This document shows positions 1 to 8,111 of a stretch of DNA of 64,000 bases, in pieces. Under the pieces are notes generated by a model. It was not told the origin of the DNA and did not search any database. It saw nothing but the letters and a program-made list of their open reading frames with translations. The stretch covers positions 1,538,567-1,602,566 of the forward strand of contig NC_014804.1 in assembly GCF_000151105.2 (NCBI RefSeq), read 5' to 3'. The DNA comes from Thermococcus barophilus MP (lineage in GTDB: Archaea > Methanobacteriota_B > Thermococci > Thermococcales > Thermococcaceae). Within the stretch, counting starts at the first letter, position 1, and the number at the start of each line of letters is the position of its first letter. Both the position numbers and the translations under genes were made by a program.

Positions 1-1713
1 TCACCAGATGGAAACTTCATGGCATTCACTTCAAAGAGAAACAAAGAAAGCAAGGAGAGTGAACTTTATTTAATTCCAACGAGGGGTGGAGAAGCTAAGC
101 TCTTAACAAGGTTCAAATACGGGATCAATGACTTTGAATTCTCCCCAGATGGAAAAGCCTTAGCTGTCATTTCCCCGGTAGAAGTTGACCGCAAAAAGGA
201 AAAGGATGATGTCCACATAATCAAAGAGATACCATTCTGGTTCAACGGGATAGGCTGGATTTACGGAAAGAGAGCCCAGATTTTCTTAGTTAACACAGAG
301 AGCGGAAGAAAGAGAAAGCTAACTAAGGGAAAGCTGAACATCCTAACTCTCAAGTGGAGCGACGATGGAAGTAAAATATACTTCATTGCTCAAGAAGACA
401 GAGAAAGGAAGCCAATGATAAGCGACCTTTACGTTTTAGATGTTAAGAGCAAAAAGATTGAAAAGCTCACCGATTCTAAGTGGCGCATTGGAGACTTCGT
501 GATAATTGATGAAAAGCACTTCGTTTTAAGGATGAGCACCCTTGAGAGGGGGATACCAACAAACACTCACATTTATCTCTTCAATGCCGAGACTAAGGAG
601 ATTAAAAAGCTCACTGAAAAGCTCGATCGCTCAGCATACAACTCACTTAACTGCGATGTGAGAGGAAAGTCAAGAAATCCGCTGATTTACAAGGATGGCT
701 GGGTTTACTACATAGCAACAGATGGACCGAGGGCGAACCTTTTTAGGGTAGATTTGGAAGGAAACATTGAGCGTGTTATTGCCGGCGACAGGAGTATTGA
801 AACTTTTGGAATTGGAAACTACATAGCGTTTATTGCTCAAGATGCAGTAACTCCAACAGAACTGTACATTCTAAGAGACGGCAAAGAGAAGAGGGTCACG
901 AACTTCAACGAGTGGATCAAGGAGTACAAGCTCTCAAAACCCGAGCACTTCAAAGTTAAGGCAAGCGATGGCGTGGAAATCGATGCATGGATAATGAGAC
1001 CGGTGGACTTTAAAGAAGGCAAAAAGTATCCTACCATTCTCGAAATCCATGGGGGGCCAAAGACAGCCTATGGCTACTCCTTCATGCATGAGTTCCACGT
1101 TCTAACCTCTAAAGGCTTTGTAGTGATATTCAGCAATCCAAGGGGAAGCGACGGCTATGGGGAGGATTTCGCAGATATAAGAAAGCACTACGGCGAAAGG
1201 GACTATCAAGATTTAATGGAAGTCGTGGATGAAGCTTTGAAAAGATTTGACTTCATTGACCCTGAAAGAATCGGAGTTACTGGCGGTTCCTATGGCGGCT
1301 TCATGACGAACTGGATAGTTGGGCATACGAACAGATTTAAGGCAGCAGTGACTCAAAGATCAATTTCCAACTGGATGAGCTTCTTTGGAACTACTGATAT
1401 AGGCTACTACTTCGCCCCAGATCAAATCGGGGAAGACCCATGGAGCAATTTTGAAGGGTACTGGGAGAAATCACCTCTAAAATATGCTCCTAACGTTGAA
1501 ACACCGCTTTTGATAATCCACAGCATGGAAGATTATCGCTGCTGGCTTCCGGAGGCATTGCAGCTTTTCACAGCGCTGAAGTATTTTGGAAAAACCGTTG
1601 AGCTGGCAGTCTTTCCGGGAGAGAATCACGACCTATCAAGAAGTGGAAAGCCGAAACACAGGGTCAAGAGGCTTGAGCTAATTGTTGGGTGGTTTGAGAG
1701 GTGGCTTAAGTGA
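1..1713 (+). CDS. S9 family (prolyl oligopeptidase-type) peptidase, 5' truncated by the window edge
   Basis: This is the C-terminal 570 residues of a serine peptidase that probably acts on short peptides or acylated N-termini. The reading frame is open from base 1, so the true start lies upstream. The N-terminal part shows beta-propeller repeats of the type 'SPDG' (SPDGNF, SPDGKA). The C-terminal alpha/beta-hydrolase domain carries GGSYGG with the nucleophile Ser codon at 1288-1290, the Asp in HSMEDYRC (codon 1531-1533) and the His in GENHD (codon 1627-1629). This layout is that of acylaminoacyl-peptidase-like S9C enzymes. A second S9 peptidase lies at 30554-32452. The gene converges on the next one and overlaps it by 8 nt. 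Confidence 0.93.
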   Translation, partial: SPDGNFMAFTSKRNKESKESELYLIPTRGGEAKLLTRFKYGINDFEFSPDGKALAVISPVEVDRKKEKDDVHIIKEIPFWFNGIGWIYGKRAQIFLVNTESGRKRKLTKGKLNILTLKWSDDGSKIYFIAQEDRERKPMISDLYVLDVKSKKIEKLTDSKWRIGDFVIIDEKHFVLRMSTLERGIPTNTHIYLFNAETKEIKKLTEKLDRSAYNSLNCDVRGKSRNPLIYKDGWVYYIATDGPRANLFRVDLEGNIERVIAGDRSIETFGIGNYIAFIAQDAVTPTELYILRDGKEKRVTNFNEWIKEYKLSKPEHFKVKASDGVEIDAWIMRPVDFKEGKKYPTILEIHGGPKTAYGYSFMHEFHVLTSKGFVVIFSNPRGSDGYGEDFADIRKHYGERDYQDLMEVVDEALKRFDFIDPERIGVTGGSYGGFMTNWIVGHTNRFKAAVTQRSISNWMSFFGTTDIGYYFAPDQIGEDPWSNFEGYWEKSPLKYAPNVETPLLIIHSMEDYRCWLPEALQLFTALKYFGKTVELAVFPGENHDLSRSGKPKHRVKRLELIVGWFERWLK

Positions 1714-2899
1714 TTTCATTTCTTTCTCCTCCTGACAACCTCTCGTAAAACCCATCTTTTTTCATTTCCCAGATTATTCGGTCAAATTTTTGAATGAGTT
1801 CCTCAACTTCAGGACTCCTTTGGTGCTTATTCTCGATGAGCACCACATCTTCCTCTGCCCGAATAACACTCTCAATCCCTGAAATCAGAAGAACATGCCA
1901 AACTGAGAAAACTAAAAGCATGAGAAGAAGAATTGTATTTGGAGAGAGAGTATATGTTAAAATAATTAACCAGATTAAACTTGCTGGAAATGCTATCCTT
2001 CTGAAAAGCTCGTTAAGACTCTTCTTGCCGCTAACAGCAAAGAGCACAACAGTTCCGATGAGCCCCACAGCAAAGCTTAACCCGCTCCAACGGATAATGG
2101 AAGCTGGAATCCACTCAATCCCAGTTATTGGCTTTTTACGAGCCTTTAACATTGCACTTCTGTAGGAGAGTACCTCAAAGTTCCAGAGAAGCAACACAAA
2201 GATTGACCATAGTATGTTTGCATCACCTTTAAGCGTGCTCAATGAACCTGAAAAATAAATGAACAAGGCTGCCATAGCAGGATAAAATTCTACCAACATA
2301 AAGGGAAGGAATATAAAAGAGAGCCTTGAGGGGAGAGAGGTGTCTTGATTCTTAGGAACTTCCCCTTTTCTGCGTCCCCAGATGTAAGCAATACTTACTA
2401 AAATACTAATAATAGAGACAAAAGCAATAGCCGCTTTCAGTATTTCTTTTATCTCTGATATTGCATCACCTTCAATATAGATGGGAATTGTAACATCCTC
2501 AACCGTTCCGTTGTCAAACTCAAAGCGAAACGTAAAGTAGTTAACTCTGTTGTAGAGAGCCCACTGATACTCTGAGTCTGTCCAAAAGGCATTCTTGACT
2601 GCCCGATATAGAAGAGACCACGGTATAAACTCTATTCCAATCGGAAGGGAAACTCCAGAGGGGGATTCACGAATAAAGTCATCTGTCTCGCTAAAAAACC
2701 AGACTCTGCTATGTCCAATTTCTATTCCATCAACTGCCACAAGATAAATCTTAGCTGTTCCAATGCCATTCACCGTGCACCTAACCTTTTCATGCACATT
2801 AACCTTCGGTGAACATGTTACGTTCAGTGCAAAAACTTGAGGGATAAAGACCATCACAATGAAAAATACCGTTATTACAGCGACTTTATAATTCCTCAT
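1706..2899 (-). CDS. Membrane protein of unknown function with signal peptide and C-terminal EVEELxxKFDR motif
   Basis: I do not recognise this 397-residue protein. It begins with a hydrophobic signal sequence (MRNYKVAVITVFFIVMVF, ending near FALNV). About 130 extracytoplasmic residues follow, with two Cys in the first stretch (CSP...RCTV), then a membrane segment (near residues 155-170) and several more hydrophobic helices (about 190-345). The C-terminal tail is hydrophilic and contains EVEELIQKFDRIIWEMKKDG, a motif shared with the product of the upstream gene. The start is ATG at 2899, supported by a GGAGGG ribosome site. It is last in a three-gene operon and overlaps the preceding gene by 14 nt. 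Confidence 0.75.
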   Translation of the reverse strand: MRNYKVAVITVFFIVMVFIPQVFALNVTCSPKVNVHEKVRCTVNGIGTAKIYLVAVDGIEIGHSRVWFFSETDDFIRESPSGVSLPIGIEFIPWSLLYRAVKNAFWTDSEYQWALYNRVNYFTFRFEFDNGTVEDVTIPIYIEGDAISEIKEILKAAIAFVSIISILVSIAYIWGRRKGEVPKNQDTSLPSRLSFIFLPFMLVEFYPAMAALFIYFSGSLSTLKGDANILWSIFVLLLWNFEVLSYRSAMLKARKKPITGIEWIPASIIRWSGLSFAVGLIGTVVLFAVSGKKSLNELFRRIAFPASLIWLIILTYTLSPNTILLLMLLVFSVWHVLLISGIESVIRAEEDVVLIENKHQRSPEVEELIQKFDRIIWEMKKDGFYERLSGGERNEIT

Positions 2900-3245
2900 G
2901 CTGATAACCCTCCTTTTTCATTTCCTTAATAACACGGTCGAACTTCCTAAGTAGCTCTTCCACTTCTAATGAGCGGGATTCATCTCCATAGGGAATGCTC
3001 TTAGCCTTCTCTCTGTATCTCCACAGAGCAAGGAGGTGAAAGATCAAGGCAACAAGAAAGACCAGCACCAGAGAAAAATCGGGGCGAGATAAGTACAAAA
3101 GGAAGATACACCATACCAGCCCAAGGGGCCAAGCACTCTCAAAGCGTGAGTGAAGAGAACGCCTCTGTTGAAACCAAATAAGCGTAAAGAAGAGAGGAAG
3201 CAGACAGAATATCAATAACAAAACAAGCAAAGTTCTCACATTCAT
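2886..3245 (-). CDS. Small membrane protein with two or three TM helices and EVEELxxKFDR tail
   Basis: This 119-residue protein has no recognised family. Residues 5-25 and two segments between about 38 and 75 are hydrophobic, and the rest is a charged cytoplasmic tail. The tail ends with EVEELLRKFDRVIKEMKKEG, nearly the same as the C-terminus of the next gene in the operon, so the two share a module by duplication. The start ATG at 3245 is preceded by GGAGGGATAGAAC, a good ribosome site. It overlaps its upstream neighbour by 4 nt and its downstream neighbour by 14 nt, which indicates translational coupling. Confidence 0.7.
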   Translation of the reverse strand: MNVRTLLVLLLIFCLLPLFFTLIWFQQRRSLHSRFESAWPLGLVWCIFLLYLSRPDFSLVLVFLVALIFHLLALWRYREKAKSIPYGDESRSLEVEELLRKFDRVIKEMKKEGYQHEEL

Positions 3246-4279
3246 GTTCTATCCCTCCTAACGCTGGCATAAACGTACTCGCGGTACTTGAAAATTAAAA
3301 CGGTGTAAATGGAAGCAATGGCAAAAAACAGACGAGCTGAAAATGGCTTTGCTCCAAAATAATTGGCAAAAATCAGGCCCATTATAGTATAAAGAACATT
3401 CAAAAGCAAGGCTGTTTTTGGTGAGATGCCGTCTGAGACTTCCCTATCCCAAACTATGAGGAGCATGATTCCAAAAACAACAAACGCAGCCGCTCCAAAG
3501 AAGTGATAAGCAACTCCAAGAATGGGTATCATTGGTATTACAAAAATTCCACTGTAGCCAGATTTAACACCTCTCTGAAACCATACGAAGAGATAAATCA
3601 GATGAAGGAAAATGTAAACTGAAAGGATGTTCAGCAAATTGTCAGCAAAATCAAAATAGTTTTGGACAACTATAATCCTATCAAGTAAAAGGAGAAAGAA
3701 CAGCAAAGTGCCAAGGAGAATAAAATAAACATGTGCACGAACTTCACTCGGTTTGTGCCTAAATATCTCAAACAAAAAGAAAAGTCCCACAAAAGACACT
3801 CCAAAATATGTAGGAATGTCACGTTGTGTCTCTGGGGGCACGTAAAAAGTCTTCTGGAGAGCATAACCGTTGCTGAAAATAACTTTAATGGTATGGTTTT
3901 TGTCACTCAACAGAAATCGATAATCTGATATGCCAGAAAATGTCCGTCCGTAGAGTTTCTCAGCAAGTGTTCTCTTCAAGCGGAGATACAGAAACGTCGA
4001 ATCATAATCGCCAGAATGTTCAAAAATTATCTCTTTTTCTGTTAAAAATCCGAGAGAGCCTTTTCCAGATAAAACCTCGGAAGTTATATCCATACCATCG
4101 AAGTAGACAGCAGAAACCAAAACTCTGCCATCAATATCGGGAAATAGAGTTATTCTGAAAATAAGTGTAGCACCGATATGAGGTTTATTTTCAATAGTGA
4201 TATTCCCAGAAATCTCTCCTTGAACCAAGGGGAGGAGTGTCATTAGAAGACCTACAAAAATTAATTTAAGGAGTCTCAT
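3242..4279 (-). CDS. Membrane protein of unknown function, signal peptide plus multi-TM C-terminal half
   Basis: First gene of the three-gene operon at 1706-4279. The 345-residue product starts with a signal sequence (MRLLKLIFVGLLMTLLPLVQG). About 150 extracytoplasmic residues of mostly beta character follow, and then about seven hydrophobic helices from residue 155 to the end. It has the same plan (secreted N-domain, membrane C-domain) as the protein at 1706-2899, but lacks the EVEEL tail. A TATA-like TATTTAAAGG lies about 25-35 nt upstream of the ATG. No catalytic motif is visible and I do not assign a function. A membrane complex of the three products is an inference from overlap and shared build. 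Confidence 0.72.
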   Translation of the reverse strand: MRLLKLIFVGLLMTLLPLVQGEISGNITIENKPHIGATLIFRITLFPDIDGRVLVSAVYFDGMDITSEVLSGKGSLGFLTEKEIIFEHSGDYDSTFLYLRLKRTLAEKLYGRTFSGISDYRFLLSDKNHTIKVIFSNGYALQKTFYVPPETQRDIPTYFGVSFVGLFFLFEIFRHKPSEVRAHVYFILLGTLLFFLLLLDRIIVVQNYFDFADNLLNILSVYIFLHLIYLFVWFQRGVKSGYSGIFVIPMIPILGVAYHFFGAAAFVVFGIMLLIVWDREVSDGISPKTALLLNVLYTIMGLIFANYFGAKPFSARLFFAIASIYTVLIFKYREYVYASVRRDRT

Positions 4280-4337
4280 AAATTATTCTTGACACCTGGC
4301 CTTTAAATACTTTTCGAAATAAGAAAAGATAAAAACT

Positions 4338-4799
4338 TCAAAGCGTATAATCCAGAACCTTTCCAGCCTCTTCAATGTGCTCTGGGTAAACATTCTTAAC
4401 CTCCGGGTGCAAAGCCTTGATAACCCTTCCAACAAGTACAAACAGCGTTCCTGTTATAATGGGCAGCTCGTTAACAACCTCCTCGTCGAGCGGCAGATCA
4501 GAGGGTATCTTCTTAAGAACGAACTTCCTTATCGGCTCAATTTCCACTTTCTCATCCTCAATGACAGCTCTGAAGAGGTTCATTGAATTCTTGAATCCCT
4601 TTGTTAGCGGTAAATGCCTCAGCCTTATTATCCCTGTGTTCTCAGCTTTTGCGTTCTCATAGGCAACTTCAAACAAATCGCTGAGCTTCTTCTCAACTAT
4701 CTCCATCATCTCCTCTGCTCTTGGCTTTATCACTGCCAACTCACATGTTCTCTCAAGAATCTTCTGAAGCTGTGGATATGGGATTATCATCTCTGCCAT
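4338..4799 (-). CDS. DUF1931 family histone-fold-like protein
   Basis: A 153-residue soluble protein resembling the DUF1931 family of archaea and Aquifex, whose members fold as two consecutive histone-fold-like helical units in one chain. The N-terminal half ([19 protein letters not shown]) and the C-terminal half ([20 protein letters not shown]) are helix-rich and of similar length. DNA binding is suspected for the family but the role is not settled. The frame stays open upstream to 5021, but ATG at 4799 is chosen because GGAGGTGAGAGTG directly precedes it and the upstream part is not protein-like. Confidence 0.8.
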   Translation of the reverse strand: MAEMIIPYPQLQKILERTCELAVIKPRAEEMMEIVEKKLSDLFEVAYENAKAENTGIIRLRHLPLTKGFKNSMNLFRAVIEDEKVEIEPIRKFVLKKIPSDLPLDEEVVNELPIITGTLFVLVGRVIKALHPEVKNVYPEHIEEAGKVLDYTL

Positions 4800-4867
4800 C
4801 ACTCTCACCTCCTTTCGATTATGCCAGTAAAATTTTAGTAACATAAAGTATATAAAATTTTCGGCCC

Positions 4868-5191
4868 TCAGAGAAAGAGGACAACAATCAACAACGCCGC
4901 AAAGATGAGTGGACCAAAAAGGAACATCGCAACGGCGCTCTCCTTGGTGGGCTTTTCCGGTCCCACTCTCTGAACAAACCAGAGGCTGAGCAGAAAGCCG
5001 ACAATAGTACCGAGAAACCAACCGAGGGGCTCACCGAGACGATATTTTGCGTAGTTCAAGACTATCATGGCCAAGAACAGTATGGTCACTCCCAAAGTAG
5101 CCTTCCAGATGCTCTTCTGCTTCCCCACGATCACAAAAAAGCCCGCCCATGTCAGGGTGAAAAGGAAGCCTACTGTAAACTCCGCCAGCAT
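4868..5191 (-). CDS. Small membrane protein, four predicted TM helices
   Basis: This 107-residue protein is almost entirely hydrophobic. Four helices are predictable: about 2-20, 28-46, 56-75 and 84-106. The first connecting loop contains GKQKS and the third contains [11 protein letters not shown]. No family is recognised. The start is placed at ATG 5191, where GGGTGGTGTC forms a ribosome site. An in-frame TTG at 5203 would lie within that same site and is less likely. It is a single gene between the DUF1931 gene and ppcA. A small membrane chaperone or subunit role would be a guess. Confidence 0.6.
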   Translation of the reverse strand: MLAEFTVGFLFTLTWAGFFVIVGKQKSIWKATLGVTILFLAMIVLNYAKYRLGEPLGWFLGTIVGFLLSLWFVQRVGPEKPTKESAVAMFLFGPLIFAALLIVVLFL

Positions 5192-5237
5192 GACACCACC
5201 CAACCTAATTACGATGGGAAGTATAAAAGCTTGGTGG

Positions 5238-6668
5238 TCACCCCAAAAATCCCCTAATGCTCGCCGCTTTGATTATTAACTCCTCATTAATCTCGCCATC
5301 CAGTATTTTATTTGTAATCTCACAGTGCTCCTCATTTCTCTCAAATTCGAACAGTTGGCTCATTTTCAGAATATCCCTTAGGAATTTAAATTTCTCAGCC
5401 GATTTAGGATTGAAATACCTAAATGCTAAGCTTAAATCTTTGTAGATACCATTGTAAACATTACTTATGACCTCAACATCTTTTTCACTAAGTGCATTTA
5501 ATCCAAGAACTTCTGGAGGTACGCCAAGAGAATAAAGAGATGCAGTGAATTTTATTGCCCTTGGAAGTGCAAAGCCATTAACGTCCCTGGCATAACCAAA
5601 CAGTCCAATGTGGAGCTTTCTCTTTCTTCTGGAGGGAACAAACTTTGCAACCTCCCTTACCAATTTGGCCAAAGCCTTAATCTGCTTAGAATACTCAATT
5701 TCATATTTTCTGAGAATTAGGAGGATTTGCCCATTAATCGGCTCAGCTTCTTTTCTCTTTGAGCTTTTAATTTTCTCAACGGCTTTTATAACCTCCCTCG
5801 GTGGATTGTCGTATTTAAACGAGCTTTGAATTGTAAAAGTCTGAGCCCCTCTATACTCTTCCAGAACATTTTCAACATTTTCTGGGACAAGATGGCCTCT
5901 AAAAGGCGCACTGCCTACACCAATAATTGGATAAATACTAACACTCTCCTCTTCTTCAAGCTCCTGAAGCTTAAAGAGGGCATATTTATCATAGACGACA
6001 GCACTTATTAACCCATAGTTCATGGCAGGGTCGCTCCTTGCCAAGAAAACCCTTTGGTATTCAAAGTCCTTCCCATGCAAGTACTCTCTCAATATTTCAG
6101 CCGAGTTCAGTATTGCATCTTTTGTCTCAAAGAGTGGTATTACGTTAATTTCTTCAGGAAAGAATTTCCCAATCCACTCGTAGAGCTTTACGTCATAGAC
6201 TCTCTTATACTGCTTTCCAACAATATAACGTTTGTACAGATCGTAGACTCTGTTAATTTCGTTTGCTGAAGTTGTCATCGGAAGAATAACTTCAAATATC
6301 GGGGCAATCTCTTTGCCGTAGAATATCTTTGAATAATCAGCTGAACGGGAAATGCTCTCAAGCGTTTCAAGTAGAAGTTTTGCTTCAGCCTTCTCAACGC
6401 TGGGATTGGGTACTCTTGGAGTTAACCTAAAATCCTCTCCAAGCTTATGCTTTCGAAAGAAGTGAGGATACCTCTCCAGAAGCTTTTTAACAACAAACTC
6501 ATCCACCTCTTTTCCTTCGAAATCCCACATCTGCTCTTCTATGCCGAGAACGCTGAAGGCATAAAACGCTTCAATTATTTCATCCTCACCACCCAACTGA
6601 GGTTCCCGAGCAAAGAAAGGTATATATACATTGTCAGGATGTTGAGTACTCATTGTTTTTGGTATCAT
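5238..6668 (-). CDS. ppcA: Phosphoenolpyruvate carboxylase, archaeal type (PpcA)
   Basis: Carboxylates phosphoenolpyruvate to oxaloacetate, an anaplerotic step, in the cytoplasm. The 476-residue length fits the short archaeal-type PEPC family, about half the size of bacterial PEPC. Recognisable segments are the N-terminal MSTQHPDN, LPMTTSANE around residue 130, FLARSDPAMNYGL, GVGSAPFRGHL, and GLFGYARDVNG near residue 360. These glycine-, histidine- and arginine-bearing motifs are conserved in the family and thought to contribute to bicarbonate and PEP binding. The start MIPKTMSTQHPDN matches the usual family N-terminus. The gene is monocistronic and divergent from the MobA-like gene. Confidence 0.93.
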   Translation of the reverse strand: MIPKTMSTQHPDNVYIPFFAREPQLGGEDEIIEAFYAFSVLGIEEQMWDFEGKEVDEFVVKKLLERYPHFFRKHKLGEDFRLTPRVPNPSVEKAEAKLLLETLESISRSADYSKIFYGKEIAPIFEVILPMTTSANEINRVYDLYKRYIVGKQYKRVYDVKLYEWIGKFFPEEINVIPLFETKDAILNSAEILREYLHGKDFEYQRVFLARSDPAMNYGLISAVVYDKYALFKLQELEEEESVSIYPIIGVGSAPFRGHLVPENVENVLEEYRGAQTFTIQSSFKYDNPPREVIKAVEKIKSSKRKEAEPINGQILLILRKYEIEYSKQIKALAKLVREVAKFVPSRRKRKLHIGLFGYARDVNGFALPRAIKFTASLYSLGVPPEVLGLNALSEKDVEVISNVYNGIYKDLSLAFRYFNPKSAEKFKFLRDILKMSQLFEFERNEEHCEITNKILDGEINEELIIKAASIRGFLG

Positions 6669-6751
6669 TTAGCCCACTAAAAATGCAGAAATATGAACAA
6701 TTTAAGTTTTTTGTAAAAATCTTTGATTAAATGACAAAAATCAGCAAAAAT

Positions 6752-6760
6752 CTTTTTAAA
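6752..6760 (+). promoter_or_regulatory. TATA box for the MobA-like gene
   Basis: TTTTTAAAG lies 23-31 nt upstream of the ATG at 6783, and no ribosome binding site precedes that ATG. The spacing fits an archaeal promoter giving a leaderless transcript that starts at or next to the initiation codon. Confidence 0.5.
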
Positions 6761-6782
6761 GCTACCTTAGTACCAATATCCC

Positions 6783-7388
6783 ATGCGCGCTTACATTTTA
6801 GCATTCCCAGAAAAAAGATGGGAGAGCTATCTCACACCTTTAAATGGAGGGTCTCTCGTTAAGATAGTTGAGCAAAGGCTCAGAATGACAAAGAGGATTG
6901 ATAAAGTCTACACAATCATAAGAAAGGGACAGCTGAAGCGCTTTTCTCTTCACGTCTCAAATCCCGTTGGAGTTGAAGCCAAAAACAAAATCGAAGCGCT
7001 TTACAAAGCTTTACCAGCTTCTGGAGAGCTCCTCCTTGTTGAAGGGAATATGCCGCTGATAATGCCCTTCTTGGTAAATTATCTCTCGACGCTGTTTTTA
7101 GATTCAGACAGCGAAGCATTGATTCCATCATGGAGTGATGGGAGATTAGAGGTTACACATGCGTTTTATGACGCAAAAGCATTAAAGAGTGCCTTAGAGA
7201 CTTGTCTGGCAGAAAACGAGAAAAAGCTGAGCTGCATTAAAGAATATCTGGATTATGAAACAGTGAGTATTGAAGAGCTTGCTAAGAGAAATCCCAAGAT
7301 AACGCTGAGCTTCTTTAAAGTTAAGAGCAGCTTTGATTTAAGATTCGCTGAAGAAACACTCAAAAAGATTGAAAGAGGGGAAATTTAA
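6783..7388 (+). CDS. MobA-like nucleotidyltransferase domain protein
   Basis: A 201-residue protein that resembles the MobA-like NTP transferase fold (GT-A type). It starts with MRAYILAFPEKRWESYLTPL, where the glycine-rich LxAGxxxRxG nucleotide loop of true MobA is replaced by LAFPEKRW. LLLVEGNMPLI sits where the Asp-containing metal motif of MobA would be (VxGDxP). With both motifs altered, guanylyl transfer to molybdopterin is not assured. Related nucleotidyltransferases make sugar- or lipid-linked cofactors. Promoter and leaderless start are described separately. Its 3' end overlaps the convergent bioY gene by 4 nt. Confidence 0.6.
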   Translation: MRAYILAFPEKRWESYLTPLNGGSLVKIVEQRLRMTKRIDKVYTIIRKGQLKRFSLHVSNPVGVEAKNKIEALYKALPASGELLLVEGNMPLIMPFLVNYLSTLFLDSDSEALIPSWSDGRLEVTHAFYDAKALKSALETCLAENEKKLSCIKEYLDYETVSIEELAKRNPKITLSFFKVKSSFDLRFAEETLKKIERGEI

Positions 7389-7900
7389 ATAACTCCAGAT
7401 TTTTTCACCCTGTCCGCAACCACCACAGCAACCCCAGCTTTTATCAGGTCAATAACAACAAAGGGTGCAACACCCACTGCAAAGGCTTTTCCGAAGTTTC
7501 CTCCGAAGTAGAAGCCCAGTCTAAGCCAGCCTAAGAGATAGATGACACCAATGCCAGTTAAAGAGCCCAAGATATAACCTTTTAGATTCTCATATCTCTC
7601 ACTTATCAGACCAACCAAAAATGCAGCTACTGGGAAAGCTATTAAATAACCTCCCGTTGGACCATAGAGGTAGACAAATCCCCCTTTGAATCCTGCAAAA
7701 ACGGAGAGTCCGATGGCGCCCATTAGAAGATATATCGCCTGACTTAGGAAACCCAAACGCGCTCCCAAAATCAATCCGCTGAGCAGGACGAAGAGAACCT
7801 GCAGAGTTACCGGCACTTCCCCAATTGGAATGCTTATTTGAGCTCCAACTGCAGTTAATGCGGCAAACAAGGCTGAGTATGCAATTTCCTTTGCCTTCAT
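7385..7900 (-). CDS. bioY: Biotin transporter BioY (ECF S component)
   Basis: This is the substrate-binding membrane component of an energy-coupling factor transporter, and it takes up biotin. The 171-residue product has six hydrophobic helices and the BioY signature features IPIGEVPVTLQVLFVLLSG and GPTGGYLIAFPVAAFLVG. Length and motifs are typical. The frame runs back to 8164, but ATG at 7900 has GGAGG nine nt upstream and starts at the family's usual N-terminus (MKAKEIAYSALFAALTA). The partner ATPase and T component lie at 9577-11126, on the other strand, with one gene between. An imperfect inverted repeat GTTAA-N11-TTAAC (7928-7948) sits in the promoter zone. Confidence 0.92.
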   Translation of the reverse strand: MKAKEIAYSALFAALTAVGAQISIPIGEVPVTLQVLFVLLSGLILGARLGFLSQAIYLLMGAIGLSVFAGFKGGFVYLYGPTGGYLIAFPVAAFLVGLISERYENLKGYILGSLTGIGVIYLLGWLRLGFYFGGNFGKAFAVGVAPFVVIDLIKAGVAVVVADRVKKSGVI

Positions 7901-8111
7901 TTTAGCATCCTCCAGTGTTTTATTTTGGTTAACTTTTAAAATTTTAACTTCTCTAAAAAAGAACTTAGAAAAGAGGTCAATCTTCTCGAGCCTCATGAAA
8001 GAACGTGATCTCTGACCCTCAAACATTTGGTAATCTGTCATTACTAAAATAGATTGAGAGCATAGAATAAAGCAATACAACTGCTTAGCAGTCGAAATTG
8101 GAGGGAAGTTT

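Noticed and set aside
4800-5021. N-terminal extension of the DUF1931 protein
   Set aside because: It overlaps the adjacent membrane protein gene in another frame, and GGAGGTG precedes ATG 4799.
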